Source: Montifringilla adamsi (taxonomy: Eukaryota > Chordata > Aves > Passeriformes > Passeridae). Taken from it: DNA of 64,000 nucleotides. Position 1 is the first letter of the stretch. The number at the start of each line of letters is the position of its first letter. The notes beneath the pieces are model-generated. The model did not search any database. It saw only the letters and a list, made by a program, of their open reading frames with translations, and had not been told where the DNA came from. The position numbers and the translations under genes are program-made. The stretch lies in assembly GCA_017590115.1 (NCBI GenBank), contig JAGGNK010010226.1:2701732-2765731 (forward strand), read 5' to 3'. This document shows positions 44,768 to 59,072 of this stretch, in pieces.

Positions 44768-46687
44768 CCTATTTCTTACTGTACAAAAGCCTGAGAAAAT
44801 ATGCTGCACCTAAGATCAGAGTATTTCTCTTCCTAAAAGCCAAGACTCATGGATTTTCCTTCTATGAACTTGGGAAAAATTGAAAATATTTTCAGCTATA
44901 ACATCATGTTCTTAAAAAGGGGAATGATGTATTTTTCTGTTATTCAGAAAGGTAAGTCGAAAGACCAATCCTTTAAACTCCCTTCTGCTTTCAACAAAAC
45001 TTTATTAAGCTCACCCCACATTCTCTTACATCTTCCTTACTGTATTCCCTGATATATTGATGCACCAAAATTGCCCTTAAAATTAATTTTTGGTTATGGA
45101 ATGTTAAAACACTACTCATATGCACTGAAAATGTTACATATCCTTGTTCCGCTTTTACTGAATTAGGTGTTAACAGCCAAAGACAATCTCCTGTGTTCCC
45201 AAGATACCCTCAAGCCATCCAGACACATGGATCACTATAAATCTTGTAGTGCAGTTGATATCTGGACACTGCTCCTATTGAAGTCCAAGAATTTTTTCTG
45301 TTTAATACTTCAGAGACTTAATCTGGCTTGGAGCCACTGATCGTATTATTACTTTTTTTGGTTTTCTTCCCACTTCTTCAAATTAAAGAACATTAAAGAA
45401 GAAGACACAGAAATTGCCCTAAGTTACTAACCCTCCCTCTCGTAGAGCCAGTTCCCAGTGCCAACAGCACATGAAAGTGCAGAAGAGTTTATTTGCTATG
45501 CCACAGTTCTATTGCAACACGAAAGAGGGGTGTTTTGACCATGAGTAAGAAGCTTCTTATTACTGCTGAAGATTGTATCACTTGGATAAATTTAAGAGAC
45601 ATATAAAAAGAAGCAGCCTGAAGTTCAAAAAAATTAAATCAAGTGATCTTAATAAAGCATAAGTGCTTTTCAAGTCTGAAAGACCTCATAAATCTAAGAG
45701 AAAGGACTATCAGATAGCACCTCAGATGGCTTTAGCACCTTTGAAGCAACAAAGAAGTCCAGCACTTACATAATAAAACCAAATTACTTCTGTAATTTCT
45801 ACACTCCTCAGTCTTATAATAGTTTGACAAGTATAGTACCTTGCCTGCAAACCAAGACCTTTCACAAATTAACCACTTCTAAATAGAATGCCTAGGAGGA
45901 CATCAAAGGTCCAGGCCACAGATACTTCAAAACAAGTATTTTTTTCCTAATTTACTATGAATTATTTTGTCTCTAAGATCACATAATGAAATGCTAACAA
46001 AATATAATCCATTAGAGATTACTCCACAGATAGTCATCGTAATTATTTTTGCAGCTGTAAAGTAGATACATGCTCTGTTTTGTTTGCCTCGGGCCCTGGC
46101 AATCTTGCATGAAGTTATAAATCTAAAATTTTCATCCCTTACTGAAAAAAACCCGAACTTTTTCTTTCCTGTTCTTCATGAGTCAAGGTTTACTGTAAGT
46201 TGAGAAAACATTTCCTTTTTAAGTTATATTAGAAGTATACTTTGCAACCCACTACAGCAAATGCTTTTTATCACCTAACGGTGAAGCTTCACCTCTTTCT
46301 ACATATACGCAGCTGGAATGAAAAAAATATGTATTAAGAAGACATTTGATTTTTTTCCTTTTTTAAAAGAATCTTCATAGTTATAACATTCTCCTCCCCA
46401 TTTCTGCCAGACCTTGGTTAAGGTTTTCTAGCATTTCACCTGATATTTTCTGAAATCCAATGAAGGATGACTGCTACCATTATGACAGCATAGCTGGGAC
46501 AAGTCCATGATGTTGCTATGAGAATGTGCTGAACTATTCAGGTTCAAAAGGAACTTCTGTAGCTCCACTTAAAAGTGAACTGCTCACACAACTACTTCAT
46601 ATTGTGTACTCTTCAATACACTGAAGAGTTTTGCTTTCCCCAGAGAATCTTTCTCAGGGAAGAAGGGAACTGGCAACCACTTGAGGA

Positions 46688-46730
46688 TAAATTTTTATTG
46701 ATAAGCAACATAAATTTTATTGATAAGCAG
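46688..46730 (+). repeat. Short tandem duplication
   Basis: Two adjacent copies of TAAATTTT(T)ATTGATAAGCA, the first from 46688 and the second from 46711, differing by one T in the run. The unit is about 22 nt. Confidence 0.85.
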
Positions 46731-49523
46731 AAATGGCACCAAAACAGTGCTTCGCAAATGCAGCACCCAGTGCTTTTTTCCTAAGTTCTCTTTGCCTACT
46801 ATGAAAAAGAGTAGGGAGACACTACAGGGTGAAATAGGAGGAAGATAGGTAGGATTTTTTTTGCCTATATAAACTGTAGATCATTCAGAAAGATTACTGT
46901 TGCATTTTATTTTTAAATAACTTTAAATATCTTTAAATAAATGTGATTTAAAAGAGACACATAAAATGCAAGATAAAATAAACCTACCAGAAAGTTCTAG
47001 TCAATACTTGAAAAGAATGAATTTGTAGGAAACACACTAATTATCATCAGACATTGTGGATATCATGCCTTAACAGGTGGTATCATATAAGATCAGGAAA
47101 TCAGAAAATTTCCTGAAAATTTTGATTACAGGTCTGTTCCAGTCCAGACACTTCATGGCAGATCAGTTCAAAGCAATGCACCAAAATATATCTAGGCTCC
47201 CTAATCAACCAAGATCCTCCAGCCACAGTCACCCAGTGAACAGAGGAAGAGGGAAATAATGATGCTTGTGCTGCATGTTTCTGAATCAGACAAGGCAATT
47301 TTAATCCATTTTAATTCTTATAAAAAGGCATCACTCAGACTTGCTTCCCATTAATTCTCTTGCACCACCCCACACAAAACACACTATTTTACAAGTCTGC
47401 TTCTCAGAGAGAGAGTGGTGAGCCAAAGTATGGCACAATTATTTAACAGAAGACATCCCAACAAGCTCCACTCTTTCAGCATGAAGATAGTTTGAATCTT
47501 TCTTTGAATGTGCCTCAAAAATGGTGGAAAAAGAAAGTGAAATAAACAGAAGAAATGATTCATCACATTTCTTTGAAGAACAACTAGACCTCAGCTAACG
47601 AGCAAGTTTCTAACAGCAAACAAAATCCTCCTGGCATCAAACAGGCTAAATACAAATCTTAGTGGTCCACTGCCCTGCCTTTTGGCTAATTTTGTTAAAA
47701 GTTGTAATAGATTTTAAGTATTTTTTAATATCCACCAATTCTACTATTTTCATTCCTTTAAATATATAAGAAGTATTTCTGTGTTTCCCTTTCCCTCCCC
47801 AACAAAAGAGCAGTATTTACAAACTAAGTTTCCCCCTAATATTTCATTTGACTAATAAAGTATGATGAACAAAACAACAAAAATGAGAGATTGCTTTGAA
47901 AGCCTGTAATAGAAGGAAAACAAAAATCTTCTAATCCCATGAAGCTGTAATCAAAGAGTAACTAATTATTGCTGAGTCAGGATTGAGTTGTTATTCAAAA
48001 GCAGAACTCTTCCTGTAATTTAGGATCAGCAATGATCCCTTTTCCCCACTACCTACTGAACTTGTAATTCAAATTTGCTGAGACACACCAGACATTTTTG
48101 GCATTCAAATATAAGATGGTTGTCAGTTGGAACAGTGCTTCAAACCAGGTGCTTAATTTTAATTACAACTAACTTAAGCATCAGCCAGAATTATGGTACC
48201 TTGTTTAAAGACTTTGCTGGCATGAAATTTATACAGATGTCAGGATATAATTTTTTAAGACATGCATGCCACTAACGGGAAAGTGTTAGAGCACCTAATT
48301 AAGTAAAAAGGAAACAAACAAAGGTATGCATTATCAAATTTAAGGCAACCCATGTGTTACTTATATTATACTTTAGACCTCATTAAACTGTTACCTGGTT
48401 TGACCAAAAAACTTGATAATTTACAAATGAGAAGTATTATTTCTGAAGAGACCTCCCTAAAAGTCTCCATGCAGCCATAAAAACTTAAAGCAAAAACTTA
48501 TTCCCTGAAAAAATGCTTTCTTTTCCTTTCTGAAGGTGTTAAAACCAGGTCAACATTGGTGTTAACTAAAATAAATAGTCATTAAAACGGAACAGAAGGA
48601 GTGGAGCTATAAATAGTCAGAAATTACTGTTGTGATCATCTAACAAGACCACTCATGTAATGCAGGCAATAATTCCATGCATTGACCAAGTCCAGCAGTG
48701 CCATATGGAATGCTTCAAAAGATGTCTACACTTCCACAAGGCTCCAAGAGGCTGGAAGTCACAGCCAGCATGCCCAGAGCTCCTCAGTTCCATCATTTCC
48801 AGTTCTCTTATGTCTCCCACCTTGCAGCACTCTGACCTCTTGCTACCCCTGCTCAGTCAGACCAAAAGCCTACTGCAGGCGAGCAGATGCCAATCAGTTC
48901 AGTATCCACATCTCTAACATACTCCCAGCCTTCTCCGAACATCAAAAACTGCATGAGCACTGGACACGCGGCCACTGCTCTGACTGCACAGTCTGAGAAT
49001 TCACAGCAAAGAGGCTCCAGACAGAGGAGGCTGCTCACTGCAAAGAGGCTGATTCTAAAGCAAGGACCACCACCCGACACCATCTCAAAAGAGATCTACT
49101 TTTAATCCTTGGCTATACATTTATGACCACACATTCAACACCATCTGTTCATACAGTGCTGTCCTGCTCTGCTTTAAACTCTGCCCATTAGCAAACTTTA
49201 CCACCCCAAAGTCTGAAGAAACAAAAGCACTTTAAAATCAAAAGGCTTTTGGCTTAGTAGTCACATGTATTTCTATGAGTTCGTTCAGATCTTTACCTGA
49301 GTCTCTGAGTCTACGTAATTGAGATGACAACATTATACACATTTCTATTTCAAGATCTCCTTTAGTGAAAGGAAACAAACATTAAAACCCTTCAGTAAAA
49401 CAAATGTGGGGTTTTTTTACTTTATTACCACTGAGATCAACTAATTTAGTTTAAACAGCTGGTACATAAATACGTCCTCCATTATGCCACTATGGAAGAA
49501 ACTGAAGGGTTAATGAATGTAAG

Positions 49524-49562
49524 AAGGGATTTCAAAATGGATTTCAAAGGATTTCAAATTTC
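49524..49562 (+). repeat. Threefold GGATTTCAAA tandem motif
   Basis: The decamer GGATTTCAAA occurs three times within about 40 bp, with 2-5 bp spacing changes. It is a small degenerate minisatellite. Confidence 0.8.
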
Positions 49563-50284
49563 TTTTAGCTATTGAAACAATTTAAGAACTACCTTTTAAT
49601 ATTATGCTTTCATATTATTCATATTATGGCTCTCATATTGCCAATGATTTATTTTTAAATTTGAAATGACACCACTTTTTAGAGTTTGGTAGACATTGTA
49701 AGAATGCATATAGAAATTTTAACAGTACTTTAAATTTGGAAGAGTTAAGAGTACTGAAAAATAGCATTTAACTTGAATGAATGAAAAAAAAATTACTCAA
49801 AGAATTAATTAAAAAGTGAATGGTATATCCAAATGCTTTAGTTCAGAAAAGTTTCATTCCTATTACCCAGCAGAGTAATACAGAATTTCCAGCAATGGGA
49901 AATTGCCTCTCATCAAGCACACAGATCTGCTAAAGATTTTACTGAATCTTGTACCACATTCTGCTGTAAGAACATTAACAGATTAAAGGTGTCAGAAAGC
50001 AGCATTAAGTTCATGTTACCAGCCTATGTAATTTAGTACATTATTAGTACCACCTGGCTGATGACATCAGCAGAGAGAACCGAAAGTCAAAGCAAAAAGA
50101 AACATGGCACTGACAAACAGAACAAGACAACAGAGTTAAATATAAGTGACAGAAAACAGCAGCAGTGAAATTAGACCACACTTCTACAACATTAACAAAA
50201 TGTACTGTCTCCATTACTGTAACCTTTAAGTTGTTTTAAAATGGATTCTCTCTAAAAAATCATGGCTTTGATTGATTTTTCTCT

Positions 50285-50965
50285 GCCCATCCAAAAAGGA
50301 CCTGGGGGTGCTGGCTGACAGCAGCTGAACATGAGCCAGGCTATGCTCAGGTGGCCAAGAGGACCAATGACACGTGGCCTGAGTAAGGAAAAGAGTGACC
50401 AGCAGGACCAAGGCAGTGACTGTCCCTCTGTACACAGAAATAATGAGGCTACACCTTGAATCCTATATCCAGTCTTGGGCTACTCACTCCAAGGAGCTTG
50501 AGGTGCAGGATTGTCTCCAGAGAAGGGCAATGAAGGGGGGGAAGGGTCTGGAGCACAAGTCTGATGAGCAGCAGCTGAGGGAGCTGGGGGTGTTTAGCCT
50601 GGAGAAAAGGAGGCTCAGGGGATCACTCTCCACAGCCCCCTGACAAGAGGTTTCAGCCAGGTGGGAGTTGGGTTCTGCTCCCAGGTAGCAAGACAGGACA
50701 GGACCAGGAGGAAATGGCCTCAAGTTGCACCAGGGGAGGTTTAGGTTGGGTATTAGGAAAAAAGATTCTTCACTGAAATGGTGTTCAGACATTGGAAGAT
50801 GCTGCTCAGGGCAGTGGTGGAGTCACCATGACTGGAGAGATCTAAAAGACACGCACATGCAGCACTTGGGACATGGTTCAGTGGTGAACTTGTCAGTGCC
50901 GAGTTAACAGCTGGATTCAATGAGCTTAAAGGTCTTTTCCAGACTAAACCATTTGATGATTCAAT
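50285..50965 (+). mobile_element. CR1 LINE 3' fragment, the longest in the window
   Basis: Blocks typical of CR1 run in order: GGACCTGGGGGTGCTGGCTG, TGAACATGAGCCAGGCTATG, GACCAGCAGGACCAAGGCAG, CCAGAGAAGGGCAATGAAG, AGCCTGGAGAAAAGGAGGCT, GGAAATGGCCTCAAGTTGCA, CAGTGGTGGAGTCACCATGA and the end GGTCTTTTCCAGACTAAACC. It covers the end of the reverse-transcriptase frame and the 3' UTR. Internal deletions and frameshifts make it non-functional. It is antisense to ROBO1. Confidence 0.92.
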
Positions 50966-51970
50966 ACAGCACCATCAAATTAGGATCTTTGTATCTATTG
51001 AAGGTTAATAATTACCATCTCTGGAAAAGTGACACTCAGCAATACATGTCAGCAAATAAAAGACCACCCTGCTTCTAATCCATTGCAGTAGGAGGAAATC
51101 AAGGACTGCTGCACCAACTGGATCACAGATTTAAAAGGTGCTGATGGCAAATACATGTCATATGCTTGAATCAAGCAATATGTTACATTGCAAAAGCAAT
51201 TAAATATTTAGGCATTTGGCAATGAACTTATGACTGCATAGAAGGACTTTAAAATAAATATATTTATTGTCATTCATTACTGTCATTAAGAAACTCCCAA
51301 TTGTTAATAGAAAGAAAGGCATGCTTAAGAAGCAGGATCCAAAAAAATAAAACAGACTTCTGTAAAAACCATTGGCTGAAAGTTACTGAAAACCATTGCA
51401 AAAAATTATGGAAACCACTCAGAGTCTCTGAATTTATTTCACTCATTTAAGATTTGGGGTTTAAGTACTGCCTGGAATCTTACTAGGGAACATAGCTGTC
51501 AGCCTATAAAAGTATCTATCTCCATGTGTGGAAAGGAAATTGCAAATGGATTAGATGATGAATTGAGAATCAATTAAATGACCAAATCTGATAAGTCATA
51601 TAAAGAGTAATTTTAACTACTGTGAGAAAGGGTAACTGACAGGCCTCAGAGAGCATGCTGCAGCACTGGGAAACCTAATTAAATCCTGAAGGATCTGTGA
51701 TGCCTCAGGCACGCAGCTCTGAGAGTCTCCCTTAGGTTGACTGAAAATTGAAAATAGATAAGGAGAAGGGACCTAATTATTAATTTGACTGACTGTGTAG
51801 GAAGAGCAATCCCTCTCAATGTCTTCCATATATTATGCTCCAGGACAAGGCATCTACTAACTGTAACTAAGAATTTACCTCCTGGAAGAATAAATTAATT
51901 TCTACAGACTGCAGAGATTATTTCCTTTCAGTTATCGTAAATATTAAATATTTTCATCAGGTATTTTCTG

Positions 51971-52000
51971 GTAATAGTAGCAGCAGTAGTAGTAGTACAT
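51971..52000. repeat. Short (AGT/AGC)n trinucleotide repeat
   Basis: An imperfect run of AGTAGCAGCAGTAGTAGTAG type. It is low complexity only. Confidence 0.8.
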
Positions 52001-54181
52001 TCTACATTTTGTTTTGGGGTTATTTGAATCATGCTGGATTACAGACAGTATTTTCAGCATGAATAACACAGCATATTTCCAAATTTATGGATACAAACCA
52101 AGGGGTTTTACACACAGCTCAGCCAAGAAGTGTCCATCAGACATCACAAACTAGTTTTCATATGGCAAAAAAGGGTGTGCATCTTTATAGCCAGGGATCT
52201 GTCCGCGTTCTGTATGGAAAGATTTTCCTCTCTACACTCCAAAGATTCTGATGTTTAGTTTGCCAGGAGCTGCTGGCTGTGCTGGCCTTCCTTCAGATCA
52301 GGTTATAATGGAGAAAAAAAACCAGATTAAGAGGCTGCATGTCTTTGCCATCCAAATTACATCATAGAGAGATTACTGAAATCAAAGAAGAGATATAAGG
52401 ACCAAATAAGGAAAAAGAAAAGATGAGAAGACACTTCACCAGAACTCCTTAGCTTAAGTGTTCTCCTTAGCTACTCATCAAACTTCTTTCACAAGGAGAA
52501 GAGAGTTCTTTTTCAAGGAAGAATACAAGAACCAATAGAGAAATGTCTCTGTCATCTAATTCAGAATAAAGGAATTCAGGTAGCAAGGACAGAAGCAAAC
52601 ATTTAGCCCATTTTAAATGAAAGGCTAAAGCTAGGATGGCAAATGAAGCTAGATTGCAATTGATTTAAAAGTTGTTTCTTTCAAATACCAAGCTACACTG
52701 TCTTGTGCTATGAAAAACTACACTCCTCCCCTAGTTCCTAAGAGGGAAGCTCCCTCAGCAGGCCAAATCTGAAGGAACCTCATTTGTTGTAACCTGCGCA
52801 GTTAAAAGAGGAGAAGCAGCTGCTCCAGAGCCTTGCCAATGAAGCTGGCATCGCTTTTCCTGTAGTACATGAAGGACTTAAATGCTGACCATACTTTTAT
52901 GTTTGCTTATAATCATCCTTTTGCTCTGAATAAGTCAAAAACTTTTAAGAGAGGAAATGTGCAAAGAATTAAAGATTTCCATGCCCTTGGTAAGAATTTT
53001 TCTGCAGTAGTTCTAAATCTGCATATGCCCTGTGTTAGTGTTCTGCTAAAGGTGCTGCCTCCACACAACAATTTTAGCCCCATCCTTCTGCTTAGCATGC
53101 AAATTCTAGGGTGTTATAACTGTACCACTACCATCAACATTTTTTGAAAGGACCCTATTTCCATGAAAAAAAATCCCCATTATGCTCTTAAAGTGGTTGA
53201 AAAAAATGACATTTTAATATCAGAGAATATACAGTATCATTATCACACTCAAGCAGCTAAGTCGCTTCTTTAATATTCTGGAAAATTATATTCCCCCATT
53301 ACACATGAGGTCAAGCCTGAAACATCAGTCAGAGGGGGCAAGATGCAGGCACTTCATATGGCTGAGTGGCTCATTCTAAATAACAGCAGAGCTAAGAACA
53401 GCATTTGCTGGCACCACACACGACAGCAAGGCCACACAGCTGAGAAATGTTGCTGAACTATTACACACATTTTTATTCTGTTCTATTGTTCTCTTGTTGT
53501 ATACAATTTTATTGTCTTGGCAGAATCTACAGACCACAGAGCTCCACTGTCTTTGTTCAGCTCTCCAGACTGCTATACAGCAGGACATACCACAGTTAGA
53601 TAGTAGATGTTTCATCAATTATACCCTGCATTCCCCAATGTGTGACTGTATCATCCTTGTGGTAATGCTATCCTGTTTTTCATGTCCTAAAACATTCAAG
53701 ATGTAAAGTGACAAGAGATTGCCATGGTAGAAATGGATAAACCATTTCAAAATTACATTTATGCCGAATACCATATTACCATAATACTTTCCAAATTACT
53801 TTTGCTGGTTTTAGAAAACAATGCAGGGAATCACCTCAGGGGAAAATGGCAGACAGCCTTACGCAGAGGTCATAGAGAAATATAGTCCTCATCTAATTCA
53901 ATTAACTGCTTTCAGTTAGATCCCAAATGATACAGGCAAACATTTGTTCTATTTCAGGCATATTCTAAGAAATGAATCATTCTGCTTTCCCGCTACACAA
54001 AGGCACGGCAAAATATTACACACTCGATTATTTTATTGTTCAGAATTTGAAAAATCTCAAGACAGACGTCTTTATGATTTACAGTGACATTTTATAATTT
54101 AGGAAATCATCTGAAGACTTCAAATATAATAAAATTCTATGAAGAGCATTACAAAAAGTAGCAAAGTTAATAGCTAAAACA

Positions 54182-54394
54182 ATGAAAAATGGTTTTGAAA
54201 GCAAACAGACACACCAAATTCACCAAGCTGGAACTCTGAATTGCAGCTCTTGGAGATTTATACGCTATTGTAAATGGCAAAAGACAGTAAAATCGTACAG
54301 AAAAGTACTTCTGCATTTGGACTCTCATGCTGGCTTCAGTCCCTATGAGATATTCGAAGGCAAAGCGCCAGTTGATCAATATGTTAGTATTTAA
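54182..54394 (+). pseudogene. Possible endogenous retroviral pol (integrase C-terminal) remnant
   Basis: A 70-codon open frame ends with a segment reading LLHLDSHAGFSPYEIFEGKA. This resembles the conserved stretch near the end of retroviral integrases, where a small-residue/Gly-Phe-Ser-Pro-Tyr-Glu motif is followed by a Gly-Arg/Lys-Pro-like turn. The upstream half of the frame is not recognisable as integrase, no catalytic D,D-35-E residues are present, and no LTR, gag or intact env is nearby. If real, it is a decayed fragment of an old insertion, antisense to ROBO1. A chance match is quite possible, since only about 20 residues are informative. Confidence 0.33.
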
Positions 54395-57300
54395 TGTACA
54401 GTAAGTGCTACTGAGGAAAAAATCAGAGAAACATTGCCTGTTAGCAGAGTCTGCTGTACTGCTGGAAGGAAGAAGTGCACGGAGTTGTGGATCCCCCCAT
54501 GTGGCAAGGCAGCAGCCAGAAGTCTGAATCAGAATTAACAAAAGGAAACAGAGGGCGATGCTCAGCGTGAACACCAATGTGCACAAAGCCAGGCAGATTT
54601 CATTACTGAAGATTTTAATTTTGATTAAATGCTTCCTTTTATATCGGGTCCCATTCATTGTTTTCTACCCTGTGTTTTCATTAATACTTTAATACACAGG
54701 GAACATGAAGTTGCATAACTTCAGTGTTGCAGCTAAAGATAGCATCTTTAATAACAGCTACAAAAGAGGTGCTGGCATCCACCAGTGTCCAACTCTGAGA
54801 TGCTCGGAGGCACAGTGGGCTGGCTGTGGCATGCAGGACAACACATCAGCATTCTCCACCAAAGCAAAAGGAACATGGATCACTGCAAGTGAGCTTAGAC
54901 TGTATGAAATGGGAACTTATAAATGCATCCAAAGCAAAGCAACACAATAGAAACAGCTGTGAAAGGCAAAAAGTATCAAGGTGGTGAGTACTTATGGGGG
55001 AAATATTGCATTTCCCTTTCTTTCTTTGCCTGGGAGAAACTGCAGTACCATGCAATTCCTCAAAAACTTGCCATGTTACAGCAGTAACATGAAATTTTAG
55101 TAATTTCACAGTTATCTTTCCCCTTGCTTTTGGTGTTTCAATCTACAAATGATGAAACTTTAGTCTGGACAAAACTCAAGAGACCACACTTTTTCTTGAT
55201 TCCATATGAGCATGGGTACCCTTTGCAGAAGTACCTACACTAAATTTCCTTTGCCCTTACAAACCTGAACTGCAGAGTGTATCATACCCTCCACAACAAC
55301 CTACCAGCTCTGTTAATTCAATTCCTACCTGTGCTGAGCAGCCCCTCCAGGTTAATTTCCTAAATTTTCATTCAGAACTGTTATAGAGAGAAAAAGCAAA
55401 TGTGGTATTGTGTGATACCAGGATCCTTTCATTTCTCCATGAACTCTGAATCACTCTTCAAGTCAGTTCAGTGGTCTGGTTCTTTTCTGTGCTTAGGCAC
55501 AAAAAGTAATCTTGAAAACATGATGAGACTTGGTCTGGACTTTCAGTAGATGCCTAAATATGAACGTCATACCTTTTCAGGGTGGTTTTAAAAAAGTAAA
55601 TTCATTGCTATTAATTTTGGCAAACAAGATACTTAGAAGCCACTGAACTTGCAAGATAAAACTGCTGGTATACTTTAATAGTCCACTAAGAAACAACTGA
55701 TTGAAGTGGGAGAAGAGTGGGGCAGGGAAGCAACCCCCCAAAATTACCTCGATTGCCAAAATCCTTACACTTGTTTTTCTGATATACAATGTGAGAACAT
55801 ATTTTTGTTGTTACGGGACTTTCCAGTAAATTAAAACTCCAGTGGGTGATGGATGAATCTAGACCAGAAGATGAACATCAGGTTCCAACAGACCCAGCTG
55901 GAGTCCTCCTGAAACATGCACAGTGTGGACATTTCTTTTCAGGAAAAATGTTTCTTTCTGTAAATACACCTCTTTTGGGTTGCACTACTTTGAAACTCCT
56001 TTCTGCACACAGAGCGAACATACAGTAGAACTAACAATACTTGATATCATAAAAATTCCTAAATAATATCCACCGTAACAATCTCAGAAATGTCAGGGAA
56101 GTTTTACGTTCACATTACAGTGAATTTATTGCTTTGACTTTGGGTAGTGATTACAAAACCAGGAGCAAGAAGACTACACAGGCAATGTAAGCCTTATCTT
56201 GTCAGGAAACAAGAAAACACAAACCAGCAAACAAGAACCTTCAAAGTCATCATGTTCATTTATATATGAGAATCTAAAGCAAAAAGAGATACTGCCTTTG
56301 CTGAAAAAAGTGATTTGCTGCTGTTGGTGTGCTTGAATGCAATTCATTGGCACCTTTCAGTAGATTACCACAAGTCTCTACTCAAAAGCTTTCCTGAACT
56401 TTCAGATGAGAAAACTGTATGCAAACTGTAACGTGCATATAAGTACTTGGTCTTTTCTATATTTCTTGTTGGCTTTACAACAATAAGATGCTTGTCTCAG
56501 AACTCAAATATTTCGAGTATTATGTAGTACCAAATCTACAATATTTGTGCACTACTGCTACCTGTAAAAACCTATTTGTATATTTTGGTTTTTTTGGGGG
56601 GAAGAAGAATATCTGTTGTGTCCTTACTAATGCCACAGAAATAGTATTATATATCACAAATTCACTGAATTGATGGACCTGGTCTAAAATGGGAACACTT
56701 AAGAGTGTAACAGTAAGCAGGGGAAATAAAGGGAGTTATAAAGAGTTTATAAAAGTTACACTGGCTATCAGAAGTAAGAAGTGCCATGAGGATTTATTCC
56801 CATTATTGTGTCAAACTTTTCTTATCACTATATCTGTACACATCATGCCTGGGTAGCCTTTGCTATTCTAACATGTAAAACTGTATGACAGACAAAACTA
56901 TCTGATCTCTGAGAGGAAAACAATTTAAAGAGGAAAGCTCTCTACATATTCATCTAAAAAAACCCAGAAACAAAAACCTCACTAAACTCTGCCAAGGTTC
57001 ATGGAAACAATTGGGATTTGTATATACATCATTTGGATATGGGCCATTATCAAACTACCTAGAGAGTTAATCAACAGAGGACACTCTCAGCAAAACAAGA
57101 CTGATGCTACATAATCAGAAACACCAGAGCTGTAAACAATGGGAATGCACATTATTCCCAAATAGTATAAATAATTTAAGACTTCCAGAACTGAAATTAA
57201 TCTACATACCATTTGAAGCACACAGAACCACCAATTCAGACAGAATAATGAAAGGTAAGGGAAAAACAGATGGATAATTAAAAAGATACTTCTCAAGTGG

Positions 57301-59050
57301 GAATAGTCTTAGCTTTGCACTGCTGGTAACAAGAAATAAATATCAAGAAAATCCTATTACATGCATGTATATTTTATATGATTATTTTTTTTCCAGAAGG
57401 GATTGTTGGTTTTTTTTTCTTTTCCTACACTCTGATTGGACAGTGAACATGCTGTATCCATCAACATCTATCTGATTAACTCTTTATCTCTTTGAAGAAT
57501 CATTGTTTTATAGGGCACTGTTTGCAGAGAGATGGAAACAATCTCATTTGCCCATATTTGATATGAGCACTCTTCCTTTAAATCCCAACTGGCCTAAAAG
57601 TCAGCACCCTTTCATCCCCAGGTGAAGTCTCCACAGCATTACTTCAAAGGAAAAAAGATACTTATGGTGTCTTAACCTTTCCTTTGAAACTGAATCTGTG
57701 GATCCAATATCATCTAGCAAGGCTAATTGCATAGTGTGCAAGGGAATTACAATTATTTCAATATAACCCACCATAGAGAAACGATGAAAGCTAAGGCACT
57801 GTTGTAACAGGTTTTACATACAGGCAGCACCACAAACACACTATGAAAGGCAAGTATCTTGCACAAGTACAACAGGAGAATTTCACAAATTTTCTGTATA
57901 ATCTGAAAAATTACATTTAAATATCAGCCAGCTAACCCTGCAAAGAAGGCCTTAGGTAGAAGGAAGATATAGTGAAAAAAACAAAAGAGAAAGAGAGAGG
58001 GTATGTGATCTCATGGTTAAATGTTCCCATAGTTCTTTCATCTTATTAACTTGCTGTACTCCATGTCCTAATCTCCTTACCCTCTGTGAATTTTACATTT
58101 TCCTATAACACAGATCTAAATTAATTCAAAAGCTGATTTAAGGCAAAATTGAAAAACACGAAAATCCAACAGAGGAACTAATATGAACATTTCATCATTA
58201 AAAAAAAAAACCACTAAAAAACAAAAACCATTTCTCATGTAGGAAACAGCAATGCTTAAAAAGAGTGGCATGTGCACAAGTAGAAGAATGATCTAAACAG
58301 TTTGGAAAACTCTTTCTGCATTAAACAGCTTCTACTGCAAGAATGCAAAGGCAAGTTAACTAATTTAGAGACAACTATAATTTTTAAACTAAAAGAACAA
58401 GAACTTTCTATGGCTCATCATGAAAATTCACATGTTCCATGAGTTCCATTAATCCAAAATAAAACAGAAATATCGAAACCTAAATCTGAAAAGTGCTTAA
58501 GCAGGTCACAGTGTTTCTGGAGCAATCATAAGTTTACATATGCTTAAAAGTTTTTTTCAGTCAGGGAGAGATCAGTCAGTTCTCCCTCTAAATGCCAAAA
58601 GCAGGGAAAAGATCTTGAATTTGGTAAAAGCGCACAAACAATCTTCAGGTAAAAACCCAAACCGAGCCAAAAGCTCACCAAAAGCAAAACACAACAGAAA
58701 AAAACCCTGAAAAACTTTAACTAACACTAACAATCGTATTTTTTACAGAATGGGAGCTGCCTTTTTTATTACTTCCTTACTGAAGAGTGGAGGGTTGCAA
58801 TTACACCACCTACATTCAGCACTGCTCTGTGTTACCTGTGATTTTGCACCAGGGACCATCTGAGTCAGAATGAAGCAGTTGAACCCAAATTCACCACAGC
58901 CTAGAATGCAATAAGAGGATCCAGCCCCACATGAGGTACCAGGAATTGAAAATAGCTTTGTCCATTTATGAAAAACATCATAAGGTATTTATTTTTGTTG
59001 TTACATTTACCATATGAAGTTGGAAAATAGTACATGAATACGTTTTACAT

Positions 59051-59072
59051 ACCCACACACACACACATATAT
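59051..59072. repeat. (AC)n / (AT)n dinucleotide run
   Basis: A short CACACACACACACA run followed by TATATATG. It is a small microsatellite. Confidence 0.85.

Noticed and set aside
54705..54950. A frame with LYEMGTYKC that resembles an Ig tyrosine corner
   Set aside because: It is on the strand opposite to ROBO1, and lacks the first cysteine, the core tryptophan and exon borders. A short coincidence is more likely.
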